DNA from: Ruminococcus albus AD2013
Lineage (GTDB): Bacteria; Bacillota; Clostridia; Oscillospirales; Ruminococcaceae
DNA: 64,000 bases
Assembly: GCF_000526775.1 (NCBI RefSeq)
Contig: NZ_JAGS01000001.1
Coordinates: 3,162,001 to 3,226,000, forward strand
Direction: 5' to 3'
In this document: one piece after another, positions 8,396 to 16,079 of the stretch
How the letters are laid out: each line of letters begins with the position of its first letter
How positions within the stretch are numbered: position 1 is the stretch's first letter
Notes under the pieces: generated by a model
Told to the model about the DNA's origin: nothing
Database searches by the model: none
The model's input: the letters and a program-made list of their open reading frames with translations, nothing else
Position numbers and translations under genes: made by a program

Positions 8396-10210
8396 ATGGT
8401 AAGAGAAGATCTGCGTAATGTGGCTATAATCGCCCACGTTGACCACGGCAAGACCACGCTGGTAGACCAGATGCTCAAGCAGAGCGGTACTTTCAGAGAG
8501 AATCAGGCTGTTGAAGAGAGAGTCATGGACTCCAACGATATCGAGCGAGAGAGAGGTATCACTATACTGGCGAAGAATACCTCTATAAAGTACAAGGACG
8601 TTAAGATAAACGTTATCGATACTCCCGGCCACGCTGACTTCGGCGGCGAGGTAGAGCGTGTACTGAAAATGGTAAACGGCGTTCTGCTGCTGGTAGATGC
8701 TGCTGAAGGTCCTATGCCTCAGACCCGTTTCGTTTTGCAGAAGGCTCTGGAGCTGGGTCACAAGATAATAATAGTTGTTAACAAGATTGACCGTCCCGAT
8801 GCGCGTCTTAAAGAGGTAGTTGAGGAGGTTCTCGAACTTCTGCTCGACCTTGATGCTACCGATGAGCAGCTGGACAGCCCTGTACTGTTCTGCTCGGGCA
8901 GAGACGGCACTGCTTCACTGACCATGGACGGCGGTACAGATATGATACCTCTGTTTGACATGATACTGAACTATGTACCTGCTCCCGAGGTTGAAGAAGA
9001 CGGCGGTATGCAGTATCTGGTATCCGCTATCGACTACAACGAGTACGTCGGACGTATCGCTATCGGTCGTATCGAGCGCGGTGTTATGAAGGTAAATCAG
9101 GACGTAAGCATCGGTGATTTCCACAACACCAAGCAGGAATACCGCGGCAAGATAGTTACCATGTATCAGATAGAGGGTCTGAACAGAGTTCCCTGCAACG
9201 AGGCTAAGGCAGGCGATATCGTATGTATAAGCGGTATCGAGAACATCACTATCGGTGATACAATATGCGAATTCGGCAAGTTCGAGCCCCTGCCTTTCGT
9301 AAAGATAAGCGAGCCTACCGTCGAGATGACATTCTCGGTAAATAACTCGCCTTTTGCAGGTAAAGAGGGCAAGTTCGTTACTACCCGTCACATCAGGGAC
9401 AGACTGTTCAAGGAACTGCTGAAGGACGTATCCCTGAGAGTATCCGAGACTGACAATGCTGATACCTACCGTGTTGCGGGAAGAGGTGAGATGCATCTTT
9501 CCATACTCATCGAGAATATGAGAAGAGAGGGCTACGAGCTGGGCGTATCCACTCCCCGTGTGCTGTACCGTGAGATAGACGGCAAGCTGAACGAACCTAT
9601 CGAGAGAGTAGTAATTGACGTTCCCGAGGATTGTGTAGGTTCTGTAATGGAGAAGCTGGGCAGCCGCAAGGGCGAGCTTCAGGCTATGAATCCTATCGGA
9701 AGCAGAATGAGACTTGAATTCCTTATCCCCGCAAGAGGACTTTTCGGCTACAAGAGTGAGTTCCTGACCGATACAAAGGGCGAGGGCATTATGAGCTCGG
9801 TATTTGAGGGTTACGAGCCTTACAAGGGCGATATCCCCAAGAGAGCACAGGGCTCTCTGGTTGCATTTGAGACAGGCGAGGCTGTTACCTACGGTCTGTA
9901 CAATGCACAGGAGAGAGGCGAACTGTTCATATCTGCCGGTACTCAGGTATACGAGGGCATGGTAGTCGGCGCATCACCCAAGTCTGATGACCTGGTAGTA
10001 AATGTCTGCAAGAGAAAGCATCTGACCAACACCCGTGCAAGCGGTTCGGACGATGCTCTGCGTCTTATCCCGCCCAGAAATATGTCGCTGGAGGACGCAC
10101 TGGAATTCCTGGCTGATGACGAGCTGCTGGAAGTTACTCCCAAGAGCATACGTATCAGAAAGAGAACACTGAGCAATCAGCAGAGAGCTAAGGACAGAGC
10201 TAAGTTGTAA
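8396..10210 (+). CDS. typA: Ribosome-associated GTPase TypA/BipA
   Basis: A 604-residue translational GTPase of the EF-G class, full length for TypA. The G domain shows AHVDHGKTT (P-loop, ~residues 12-20), ERERGITI (switch I), DTPGHADFGGEVERV (switch II) and NKIDRPDAR (guanine specificity). Beta-barrel, EF-G III/V-like and the TypA-specific C-terminal domains follow (FPARGLFGYKSEF-like segment near 445, then KRKHLTNTRASGSDDA near 540). It binds the 70S ribosome and 50S intermediates and is needed for growth under cold and other stresses. Start: GGAGGAA (8384-8390) sits five bases before ATG 8396; an upstream in-frame ATG at 8381 overlaps that site and is not used. Confidence 0.97.
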   Translation: MVREDLRNVAIIAHVDHGKTTLVDQMLKQSGTFRENQAVEERVMDSNDIERERGITILAKNTSIKYKDVKINVIDTPGHADFGGEVERVLKMVNGVLLLVDAAEGPMPQTRFVLQKALELGHKIIIVVNKIDRPDARLKEVVEEVLELLLDLDATDEQLDSPVLFCSGRDGTASLTMDGGTDMIPLFDMILNYVPAPEVEEDGGMQYLVSAIDYNEYVGRIAIGRIERGVMKVNQDVSIGDFHNTKQEYRGKIVTMYQIEGLNRVPCNEAKAGDIVCISGIENITIGDTICEFGKFEPLPFVKISEPTVEMTFSVNNSPFAGKEGKFVTTRHIRDRLFKELLKDVSLRVSETDNADTYRVAGRGEMHLSILIENMRREGYELGVSTPRVLYREIDGKLNEPIERVVIDVPEDCVGSVMEKLGSRKGELQAMNPIGSRMRLEFLIPARGLFGYKSEFLTDTKGEGIMSSVFEGYEPYKGDIPKRAQGSLVAFETGEAVTYGLYNAQERGELFISAGTQVYEGMVVGASPKSDDLVVNVCKRKHLTNTRASGSDDALRLIPPRNMSLEDALEFLADDELLEVTPKSIRIRKRTLSNQQRAKDRAKL

Positions 10211-10249
10211 TTCAATTCATAATTAAGAATTCATAATTCATAATTATTT

Positions 10250-10277
10250 GCGCCACTCGCTGGTTTGCGGGTGGCGC
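10250..10277 (+). terminator. Hairpin after typA
   Basis: An 11-bp stem (GCGCCACTCGC / GCGGGTGGCGC, one wobble) with a 6-base loop follows typA and faces the convergent zinc-ribbon gene. The T-rich tail is weak on the plus strand. Just before it are repeated AATTCATAATTA units. Confidence 0.6.
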
Positions 10278-10282
10278 ACTAT

Positions 10283-10870
10283 TTATTCTGTAAGAGAAGG
10301 TAAAATCCATAGATCCGATACATATTTTCCCATTTGATTGGCTGGAAACTTGCCTGATGCTACTTTATCGATCAATGGCTTATCAACAGTAAAAGAAATA
10401 ACCTTTGACTCTGATCCATCTGTCATATCTGCAACAGCCCAGTATACGATAGTGTCATACTTATTGAAGTTATGGTTTTTTATTAAGTATTCTATATTAA
10501 AATAATTTTGATCAATAGTCATATTGTTTGTTAAACTACCTGTGATCTTTGCTTTTATAACAATTATTTTTTCTCCATCTTCGGTGTATTCATTTGTTTC
10601 TAAAAGAGTGCCAAACTGTAAAAGACTATCATTTTTTTTTCTGCTAGAAGTATCATTGGAATGATTATTATGGCTACCTATAAGTAAACAAAATATGGGA
10701 ACGAAAACTAACAAGCATATTATAATCATTGTAGCTAAATTATTAGAATTATTGTTTTGGGTAGCTTTGTTTACTGTGATTGTGTTATTAGTTGTATTTA
10801 GTTTTTCGAGACAATCAGGGCAGATAAATAAGGTGTTTTCAATAGGCTTTCCGCATTTCTTACAATTCAT
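10283..10870 (-). CDS. Zinc-ribbon membrane protein of unknown function
   Basis: A 195-residue protein. Residues 1-22 form a zinc ribbon (CKKCGKPI and CPDC), residues ~45-65 are one transmembrane helix, and the remaining ~125 residues would lie outside the cell. I do not recognise the outer domain. The gene is AT-rich compared with its surroundings (many AAT and Asn codons), which may reflect transfer. It is divergent from a small XRE regulator, and the two genes have nearly the same sequence around their ribosome sites (AACGAAAGGACT), suggesting shared control. Two similar zinc-ribbon membrane proteins occur at 56087-57158. Confidence 0.65.
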   Translation of the reverse strand: MNCKKCGKPIENTLFICPDCLEKLNTTNNTITVNKATQNNNSNNLATMIIICLLVFVPIFCLLIGSHNNHSNDTSSRKKNDSLLQFGTLLETNEYTEDGEKIIVIKAKITGSLTNNMTIDQNYFNIEYLIKNHNFNKYDTIVYWAVADMTDGSESKVISFTVDKPLIDKVASGKFPANQMGKYVSDLWILPSLTE

Positions 10871-11020
10871 AATATCAGTCCTTTCGTTTAGTCTTAAAAC
10901 GTTATATCGTTAATAATATTTTAACATACGAGCGTCCATAAGTCAACGGTAAACCGTTAATAATACTTCACAAAAAATGGTATCATATTTATGTCATCTT
11001 AACGAAAGGACTGCATAAAT
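10871..11020. promoter_or_regulatory. Divergent control region with repeated motifs
   Basis: The 150 bases between the zinc-ribbon gene and the XRE gene contain a direct repeat CGTTAATAATA (about 10907 and 10949 on the plus strand) and mirrored copies of TTAACGAAAGGACT, one at each ribosome site. The direct repeats are candidate operators for the XRE protein. The -10/-35 boxes are not clear here, which is unlike most promoters in the window. Confidence 0.45.
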
Positions 11021-11263
11021 ATGAGTATTTCCGATGCTGTTGCTGAGCGATTTGTCGGGCTTTGTATTGAGCGTGGCATAACTGTAAATAAACTCGCAAC
11101 ATTATCGGGTGTTACGCAATCTACTGTAAATGATATAGTTAACCGCAAAGCAAAAAATATTGGCATAGTAACGATAAAAAAGCTTTGTGATGGACTTGAT
11201 ATAAGTATAACTGATTTTTTTGATACTGATACGTTTCGGTCGCTTGAACAAGAACTGTACTAG
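11021..11263 (+). CDS. XRE (Cro/CI-type) helix-turn-helix regulator
   Basis: An 80-residue protein made of a single XRE DNA-binding domain: residues ~8-65 with the helix-turn-helix ITVNKLATLSGVTQSTVNDI and the typical tail TIKKLCDGLDISITDFF. It is a plausible repressor of itself and of the divergent zinc-ribbon gene. AAAGGA precedes the ATG. A terminator (11266-11290, CCGTTCTCATCTGGGAACGG followed by T7) follows the stop directly. Confidence 0.85.
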   Translation: MSISDAVAERFVGLCIERGITVNKLATLSGVTQSTVNDIVNRKAKNIGIVTIKKLCDGLDISITDFFDTDTFRSLEQELY

Positions 11264-11265
11264 CC

Positions 11266-11290
11266 GTTCTCATCTGGGAACGGCTTTTTT
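11266..11290 (+). terminator. Intrinsic terminator of the XRE gene
   Basis: Stem GCCGTTC / GAACGGC with loop TCATCTGG and a run of seven T. Confidence 0.85.
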
Positions 11291-11435
11291 TATTATGCTC
11301 CTGAATGGGAATTATATCAAGTTTGTGCGAATAGATATTTTTTAAAATCATTTAATTTATATGTAATATTCGCTATATAATTCTGGAATAATTTGTGGTT
11401 ATACTACAAAACCGAAATAAAACAATCGGATGATA

Positions 11436-11464
11436 TTGACAATTGCGTGTATTTATGATATAGT
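11436..11464 (+). promoter_or_regulatory. Promoter of dockerin gene at 11659
   Basis: TTGACA (11436-11441), 17 bases, TATAGT (11459-11464). The same pair of boxes with the same spacing occurs before the paralogue at 13372-13400. Transcription should begin at about 11470, so the leader is ~185 bases. Confidence 0.8.
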
Positions 11465-11467
11465 CGT

Positions 11468-11658
11468 GAATATACAAAACGTGAATTCGTTTTGTGAAGA
11501 ATATTCATTAAAAAGGAACTGTCAAAGCTATGCTGTTCGTTTTTGATATTACGGACAGCAGGCTTGCTTTTGCCTTTTTACAATTTAACATATGTTGATA
11601 ATATGCCATGCGGGGTAATAAAACCTACTGGCAGTTTTAGTATCAGGAGGGATCAGTC
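11468..11658 (+). ncRNA. Structured 5' leader (unknown class), copy 1
   Basis: Three hairpins are shared with the leader of the next dockerin gene: HP1 11468-11506 (GAATAT/ATATTC plus ACAAAACG/CGTTTTGT), HP2 11525-11565 (TGCTGTTCG/CGGACAGCA inside AAGCT/GGCTT) and HP3 11604-11633 (TGCCA/TGGCA). A conserved single-stranded stretch AAAGGA..TG..AAAGCTATGCTG joins HP1 and HP2. The loops and parts of the stems differ between copies while pairing is kept, which suggests selection on structure. The leader ends in the AGGAGGG ribosome site, so control could be at translation start. No known riboswitch class fits. Confidence 0.5.
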
Positions 11659-13083
11659 ATGAAAAAAATAAGAAGATCAAGAAGAGTACTGGCAGGTATG
11701 CTGGCGGTAATGATGGTAGCGGGTGCAGCACCTATAAATCTCGGCAGCGTTGGGCTGTTTAACACAACTATCTCCGCTAGTGCAGGCGACTATGCTCACT
11801 TCAGACCCGAGGTTGGAAATGTAACACTGCATGATGATAACAGTGTACAGTCGATAACCGTTAAATGGCAGTGGCCTTACGGTACAGGCTGTAACGGTGT
11901 TGTAATGACTTCAAAGCCTATTTACCGCACAGGTGAATATGTAAGCTATTACGGCGGCAAAAGTACGTCTTTAGAAGATAGTGAAAAGAATATAGATTGG
12001 GAAACTGCAGGCAATAAGGACGAAACAAGAAGCAATATCCTAAAGGATATGGAACTTATTGATGTTTACGGCAGTGGCTCCGAACCTTACATGGGCTCGC
12101 AGACATTCGAGTTTGAAAAGGGTGAGGTGCCGATAGATAAGAATGACAGACTGTATTTTTATCTCTGGACATATTCAAGTGGAAGTTACTATCCTGATTT
12201 CCAGCTTGCTATGCTCGATATCAATGAAATGAAAGTCTACTACGGACAGGAGGAAACTCTTGACGAAAACGGCAATGTTATATGGACACAGGTGAAATTC
12301 AGCTCTGCTTTCAAGGCATCTGAAGGTCTTACGTATAATGGCGATGCTCAGGCTCTTGTAAACATATCACCTTCTAGTGCCGAAGGCGTAACTCCAAAGT
12401 ATGCGATAACTGATTCAGACGTTTCTGAAGCTCCCGCTGAAGACAGTGAGCTCTGGCAGGACTCTTGCACCGCTACAGATGCAGGTACATACAGAGTATG
12501 GTATAAAACATCTGTAACTGAAGAATCTGACTACAAATCTTATGAACCTGCTTACTCTGATGTTACTATCGAAAAGGCTGATCCTGTTTTCACTGCACCG
12601 ACAGCAAATGAGCTGACCGAAGACGGAACAGTTCAGGAGCTTATCACCACAAGCGACTGCGACGGCGGAGATATGCTCTTTGCAATGACCACAGATGCTG
12701 AGACAACACCTGATGAAGACGCATTCGGCGATGAGATACCTACAGCTGATGAATCGGGTACATACTATGTATGGTACAAGGTAAAGGGCGATAAGAACCA
12801 TAATGACAGTGACCCCGCCTGCATACCTGTTACAGTGGCAGAAGGAAACTGGCTGATAGGCGATGTTAACAACGACGGCAAGATCAATGTTACCGATATC
12901 GCAATGGCAGCTGCTCATGTAAAGGGCAAGAGAATGCTCGTTAAGGATAAATTCAAGAGAGCTGACGTTAATTTTGACGGCGTTCTTGATGTTTCCGATA
13001 TTACACTGATCGCTGCTCATGTAAAGGGCAAAAAGATGCTTCTCCAGAAAAACGAGATACCTCAGACTGAAGAGGAAGTATAA
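11659..13083 (+). CDS. Secreted dockerin protein (474 residues)
   Basis: Signal peptide at residues 1-42 (MKKIRRSRRVLAGMLAVM.., cleavage near SASAG). Residues ~43-215 form a domain I do not recognise that could be carbohydrate-binding (aromatic-rich, WQWPYG, YFYLWTYSSG). Two ~80-residue repeats follow (about 215-305 and 308-393), each ending in a GTY.VWYK motif, similar to bacterial Ig/MBG-like modules. The dockerin is at ~397-465: GDVNNDGKINVTD and ADVNFDGVLDVSD with AAHVKGK after each. No enzyme domain is visible. The last ~508 bases are nearly identical to the end of the next gene. The protein is expected to be exported and attached through cohesin-dockerin binding. Confidence 0.85.
   Translation: MKKIRRSRRVLAGMLAVMMVAGAAPINLGSVGLFNTTISASAGDYAHFRPEVGNVTLHDDNSVQSITVKWQWPYGTGCNGVVMTSKPIYRTGEYVSYYGGKSTSLEDSEKNIDWETAGNKDETRSNILKDMELIDVYGSGSEPYMGSQTFEFEKGEVPIDKNDRLYFYLWTYSSGSYYPDFQLAMLDINEMKVYYGQEETLDENGNVIWTQVKFSSAFKASEGLTYNGDAQALVNISPSSAEGVTPKYAITDSDVSEAPAEDSELWQDSCTATDAGTYRVWYKTSVTEESDYKSYEPAYSDVTIEKADPVFTAPTANELTEDGTVQELITTSDCDGGDMLFAMTTDAETTPDEDAFGDEIPTADESGTYYVWYKVKGDKNHNDSDPACIPVTVAEGNWLIGDVNNDGKINVTDIAMAAAHVKGKRMLVKDKFKRADVNFDGVLDVSDITLIAAHVKGKKMLLQKNEIPQTEEEV
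12567..13074 (+). repeat. 508-bp direct repeat, copy 1 (coding)
   Basis: This segment, covering the last Ig-like repeat and the dockerin, matches 14819-15326 at a constant offset of 2252 bases with about four base differences that I can see by eye. It is either a recent duplication or a gene-conversion tract. Confidence 0.9.
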
Positions 13084-13185
13084 AACGTTACTTCCGATAA
13101 TTCGGGAAAATACAATTGAGACAGGCGATCAGCAGAGAGCCAAGATGTGAACTGTATCTTAGCAGAGATACAAAAATGATATACC

Positions 13186-13225
13186 AAAGCACCATTATGC
13201 TGTTAAGGCATTATGGTGCTTTTTA
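13186..13225 (+). terminator. Terminator after first dockerin paralogue
   Basis: Long hairpin AAGCACCATTATGC / GCATTATGGTGCTT with loop TGTTAAG followed by TTTTT. Confidence 0.8.
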
Positions 13226-13371
13226 GTTATTTCTGCACAGGAAAATATGGCAAATTCGCACGGGTGAATATGAGTTTTTAAAATCATTTAATTTATATGT
13301 AATAGTTACTATACAAACTTGGCATAATTTGTGGTGTTATTACAAAATCTGGATAAATTAACCAGACTGTA

Positions 13372-13400
13372 TTGACAAAGGCGTAAATTTGTGATATAGT
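13372..13400 (+). promoter_or_regulatory. Promoter of dockerin gene at 13593
   Basis: TTGACA (13372-13377), 17 bases, TATAGT (13395-13400). About 120 bases upstream are also similar to the region before the first copy (ATCATTTAATTTATATGTAA at ~11347 and ~13283), so the repeat includes upstream DNA. Confidence 0.8.
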
Positions 13401-13403
13401 TGT

Positions 13404-13592
13404 GAATATACAAAACTATACTGTGCTTTGTAAAAAATATTCATCAAAAGGAGATGTTAAAGCTATGCTGTTGATATATGATCTGACAGACAGCAGGCTT
13501 GCTTCGACCTTTTTCATTGACCATACGTCGATAATATGCCGGACGGGATGACTAAGCCCGTGGGGCAATTATGATAACAGGAGGGATCAAGC
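13404..13592 (+). ncRNA. Structured 5' leader (unknown class), copy 2
   Basis: The same three hairpins as in copy 1: HP1 13404-13442 (GAATAT/ATATTC, ACAAA/TTTGT), HP2 13460-13500 (TGCTGT/ACAGCA inside AAGCT/GGCTT), HP3 13537-13567 (TGCC/GGCA with an inner ACGGG/CCCGT that differs from copy 1 yet still pairs). The joining motif AAAGCTATGCTGTT and the 3' flank CAGCAGGCTTGCTT are conserved. The leader runs into ACAGGAGGGATCA before the ATG. Confidence 0.5.
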
Positions 13593-15371
13593 ATGAAAGA
13601 AATAAGAAGATCAAGAAGAGTATTAGCAGGTATGCTGGCAGTAATGATGGTAGCGGGTGCAGCACCCGCAAGTCTTTATGAAGGTGGTTTCCTGGCGGGA
13701 ACTGCTATTACAGCAAGTGCGGATGAAACTGAGGTGCCACAGTCCGAAGAGAACGAATATGTTGCTTATTCAGTTGCAGGTAGAGGATTCAATGTGAGGG
13801 GCAAGGACGGAGATAACTATATCCTAACTACATTTGGTGATGGCGGTTACTTGACAGTGATGCAGGTCGGAGAAAATGCCGCGATAAAATTTGAAGGATT
13901 TGCTTATGGAAAGCAATATGTATCTGATGGTGTAACAGCAGATGTAAAGGCGCAGCTGAGTGGAAAAGTAGTTAATATAAACTATACCCTGACCAACACC
14001 ACCAATGAAACCAAGACAGTGAAAATAGGCTCATGGGGTGATGTTAGTATAGGCGGTGATGATAATGCACCTTGTTCATTCTCAGCAAACGGTATAAAAA
14101 TGGTCAAACAGGATAACACGATACAGTTTATGCTGATACCCGGCGGTGGAAATTTCACGACCATGTGGTATGGTGGTTACCGTGATATTGTTGATAATCA
14201 AACAGTCAAAGTATTCGAAAACAGAGAAGATGCATCGACGTTTACCGGTGACAGCGCTGTTGCATGGTCGTGGACGATCGAGATACCTGCAGGAGAAACA
14301 GTAACTAAGAAAGCTAAGCTGTTTGCAGGAGATGCAAGTTTTGCACAGGTCTCCTATGATGCCAATGGCGGAACCGGTGATATGGAAGCCATGCTGGAGA
14401 CGCCAGAAAGCCTGGTAAAACTGAACACAAATAATTTCGTAAGAGACGGCTACCTGTTCAAGGGCTGGGATACCGACAGCGCAGGTGAGACTGTTGTTTA
14501 CGCTGACGGAGCTGATTTTACGATACCGGAAACTGATACCGTACTGTATGCGGTATGGGAGAAGATTATCACTAAGGAGCCGGAGGCTATAAGTCCCCTG
14601 GTATACAACGGCGGCGGACAGGATCTTATTACCGCAGGTGAGGTAAAGGAAGGAAAACTCGTTTATGCTATGGGCGACGATGAGGAGACTGCACCCGAAG
14701 CTGATGCATATTCCGAGAATATCCCCGGCGCTGTGGACGCAGGTAATTACTATGTATGGTACGAGGTGGTAAATGACGATAATCTGGTGATCGCTAAGCC
14801 TGCCTGCATCGAGACTGTTATCGAAAAGGCTGATCCTGTTTTCACTGCACCGACAGCAAATGAGCTGACCGAAGACGGAACAGTTCAGGAGCTTATCACC
14901 ACAAGCGACTGCGACGGCGGAGATATGCTCTTTGCAATGACCACAGATGCTGAGACAACACCTGATGAAGACGCATTCGGCGATGAGATACCTACAGCTG
15001 ATGAATCGGGTACATACTATGTATGGTATAAGGTAAAGGGCGATAAGAACCATAATGACAGTGAACCCGCCTGCGTAACTGTTACAGTGGCAGAAGGAAA
15101 CTGGCTGATAGGCGATGTTAACAACGACGGCAAGATCAATGTTACCGATATCGCAATGGCAGCTGCTCATGTAAAGGGCAAGAGAATGCTCGTTAAGGAT
15201 AAATTCAAGAGAGCTGACGTTAATTTTGACGGCGTTCTTGATGTTTCCGATATTACACTGATCGCTGCTCATGTAAAGGGCAAAAAGATGCTTCTCCAGA
15301 AAAACGAGATACCTCAGACTGAAGAGACCCCTCAGACTGAAGAAGTTTCTCAAACCGAAGAGGAAGCATAA
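13593..15371 (+). CDS. Secreted dockerin protein with InlB-type repeat (592 residues)
   Basis: Signal peptide at 1-44, closely similar to that of the previous protein. Residues ~45-250 form an unrecognised beta-rich domain. Residues ~252-327 are a Listeria-Bacteroides (InlB B) repeat: VSYDANGGTGDM...GYLFKGWDTDSAG...LYAVWEK. Two Ig/MBG-like modules follow (~328-410 and ~411-497), then a dockerin (~500-570) identical to that of the neighbour, and a short Glu/Thr tail with three PQTEE-like repeats that has been extended relative to the neighbour. It is probably a surface or cohesin-bound binding protein; no catalytic site is seen. Promoter and leader are duplicated from the gene before it. Confidence 0.85.
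   Translation: MKEIRRSRRVLAGMLAVMMVAGAAPASLYEGGFLAGTAITASADETEVPQSEENEYVAYSVAGRGFNVRGKDGDNYILTTFGDGGYLTVMQVGENAAIKFEGFAYGKQYVSDGVTADVKAQLSGKVVNINYTLTNTTNETKTVKIGSWGDVSIGGDDNAPCSFSANGIKMVKQDNTIQFMLIPGGGNFTTMWYGGYRDIVDNQTVKVFENREDASTFTGDSAVAWSWTIEIPAGETVTKKAKLFAGDASFAQVSYDANGGTGDMEAMLETPESLVKLNTNNFVRDGYLFKGWDTDSAGETVVYADGADFTIPETDTVLYAVWEKIITKEPEAISPLVYNGGGQDLITAGEVKEGKLVYAMGDDEETAPEADAYSENIPGAVDAGNYYVWYEVVNDDNLVIAKPACIETVIEKADPVFTAPTANELTEDGTVQELITTSDCDGGDMLFAMTTDAETTPDEDAFGDEIPTADESGTYYVWYKVKGDKNHNDSEPACVTVTVAEGNWLIGDVNNDGKINVTDIAMAAAHVKGKRMLVKDKFKRADVNFDGVLDVSDITLIAAHVKGKKMLLQKNEIPQTEETPQTEEVSQTEEEA
14819..15326 (+). repeat. 508-bp direct repeat, copy 2 (coding)
   Basis: Partner of 12567-13074; the reading frame is the same in both copies, so the encoded module plus dockerin are practically identical. 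Confidence 0.9.
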
Positions 15372-15424
15372 TGCCTTAAATAAAGTTTAAGACATGATCA
15401 TTCATCTTAATTTTTTCCACAGAG

Positions 15425-15456
15425 AGGGACTGCTGCATTATGCGGCAGTCCTTCTT
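15425..15456. terminator. Terminator between dockerin gene and spoVAC
   Basis: Hairpin GGACTGCTGCA / TGCGGCAGTCC followed by TTCTTT on the plus strand, ending the dockerin gene; the spoVAC-like gene converges from the right. Confidence 0.75.
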
Positions 15457-15504
15457 TGCGTGCTGTGATATGACAGAAAGTATGCGCATGACAGCAATAG
15501 CTGT

Positions 15505-15963
15505 TCATATGAAAAAGTAGCAGAGCAGACCGTAGGCGATACTTGCGAGGGTGCCGTAAAGTATCACTGGTCCACAGATGATAAATATTTTCGCACCCAC
15601 ACCTGTGATATAGCCCTCTGTGCGGAACTCCAGAGCGGGAGCGCATACCGAGTTTGCAAAACCCGTTATCGGCACAAGAGTTCCCGCGCCTGCGTGTTTT
15701 GCGATCTTTTCGTAGATACCAAGTCCTGTCAGCAGTGCGGAAATAAATATCAGCGTGATGGAAACTGCCGCCGCGCTTGCCTTTTCACCCAGACCAAAAG
15801 CGCTGTACATGGCAGACAGCGCCTGCCCTGCAACACATATCAGCCCGCCGATAATAAAAGCCTTTGGCACATTTTTGTACCACTTGCTCCCGCGCTCTGC
15901 GGCGGCACACATATGCTTGTAACGCTCTTTGGTGATGCCTGTCTTGTCTGTAAAATCCTGCAT
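15505..15963 (-). CDS. SpoVAC-like membrane protein
   Basis: A 152-residue protein with about four transmembrane helices. The segment ITGFANSVCAPALEFRTEG followed by GVGAKIFIICGPVILYG is the signature of the SpoVAC/SpoVAEB family. In spore formers SpoVAC is a mechanosensitive channel for dipicolinic acid and is encoded with spoVAD and spoVAE; here it stands alone. Whether the organism sporulates cannot be decided from the window. Start: GGGAGG lies seven bases before ATG 15963, so an in-frame ATG 21 bases upstream is rejected. Confidence 0.85.
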   Translation of the reverse strand: MQDFTDKTGITKERYKHMCAAAERGSKWYKNVPKAFIIGGLICVAGQALSAMYSAFGLGEKASAAAVSITLIFISALLTGLGIYEKIAKHAGAGTLVPITGFANSVCAPALEFRTEGYITGVGAKIFIICGPVILYGTLASIAYGLLCYFFI

Positions 15964-16079
15964 GATATGACCTCCCGTAAACAATTAACGAAAATCTGCG
16001 TAAATAATGTTGCAGGATTTTCGCATGGATATGATTATATACAAACGATTTAAAGCTGCTCTGATTATTGTTGCCGAGC

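Noticed and set aside
11515..11600. Resemblance of CAAAGCTA ... CAGGCTTGC in the dockerin leaders to the cyclic di-GMP-I (GEMM) riboswitch
   Set aside because: The first GEMM helix with GGCAAACC and a GNRA loop is missing and the remaining pairings do not follow the GEMM layout; two short similarities are not enough.
14082..15353. Long open frame on the strand opposite the second dockerin gene
   Set aside because: It is a shadow of a clearly coding region with signal peptide, repeats and dockerin on the other strand.
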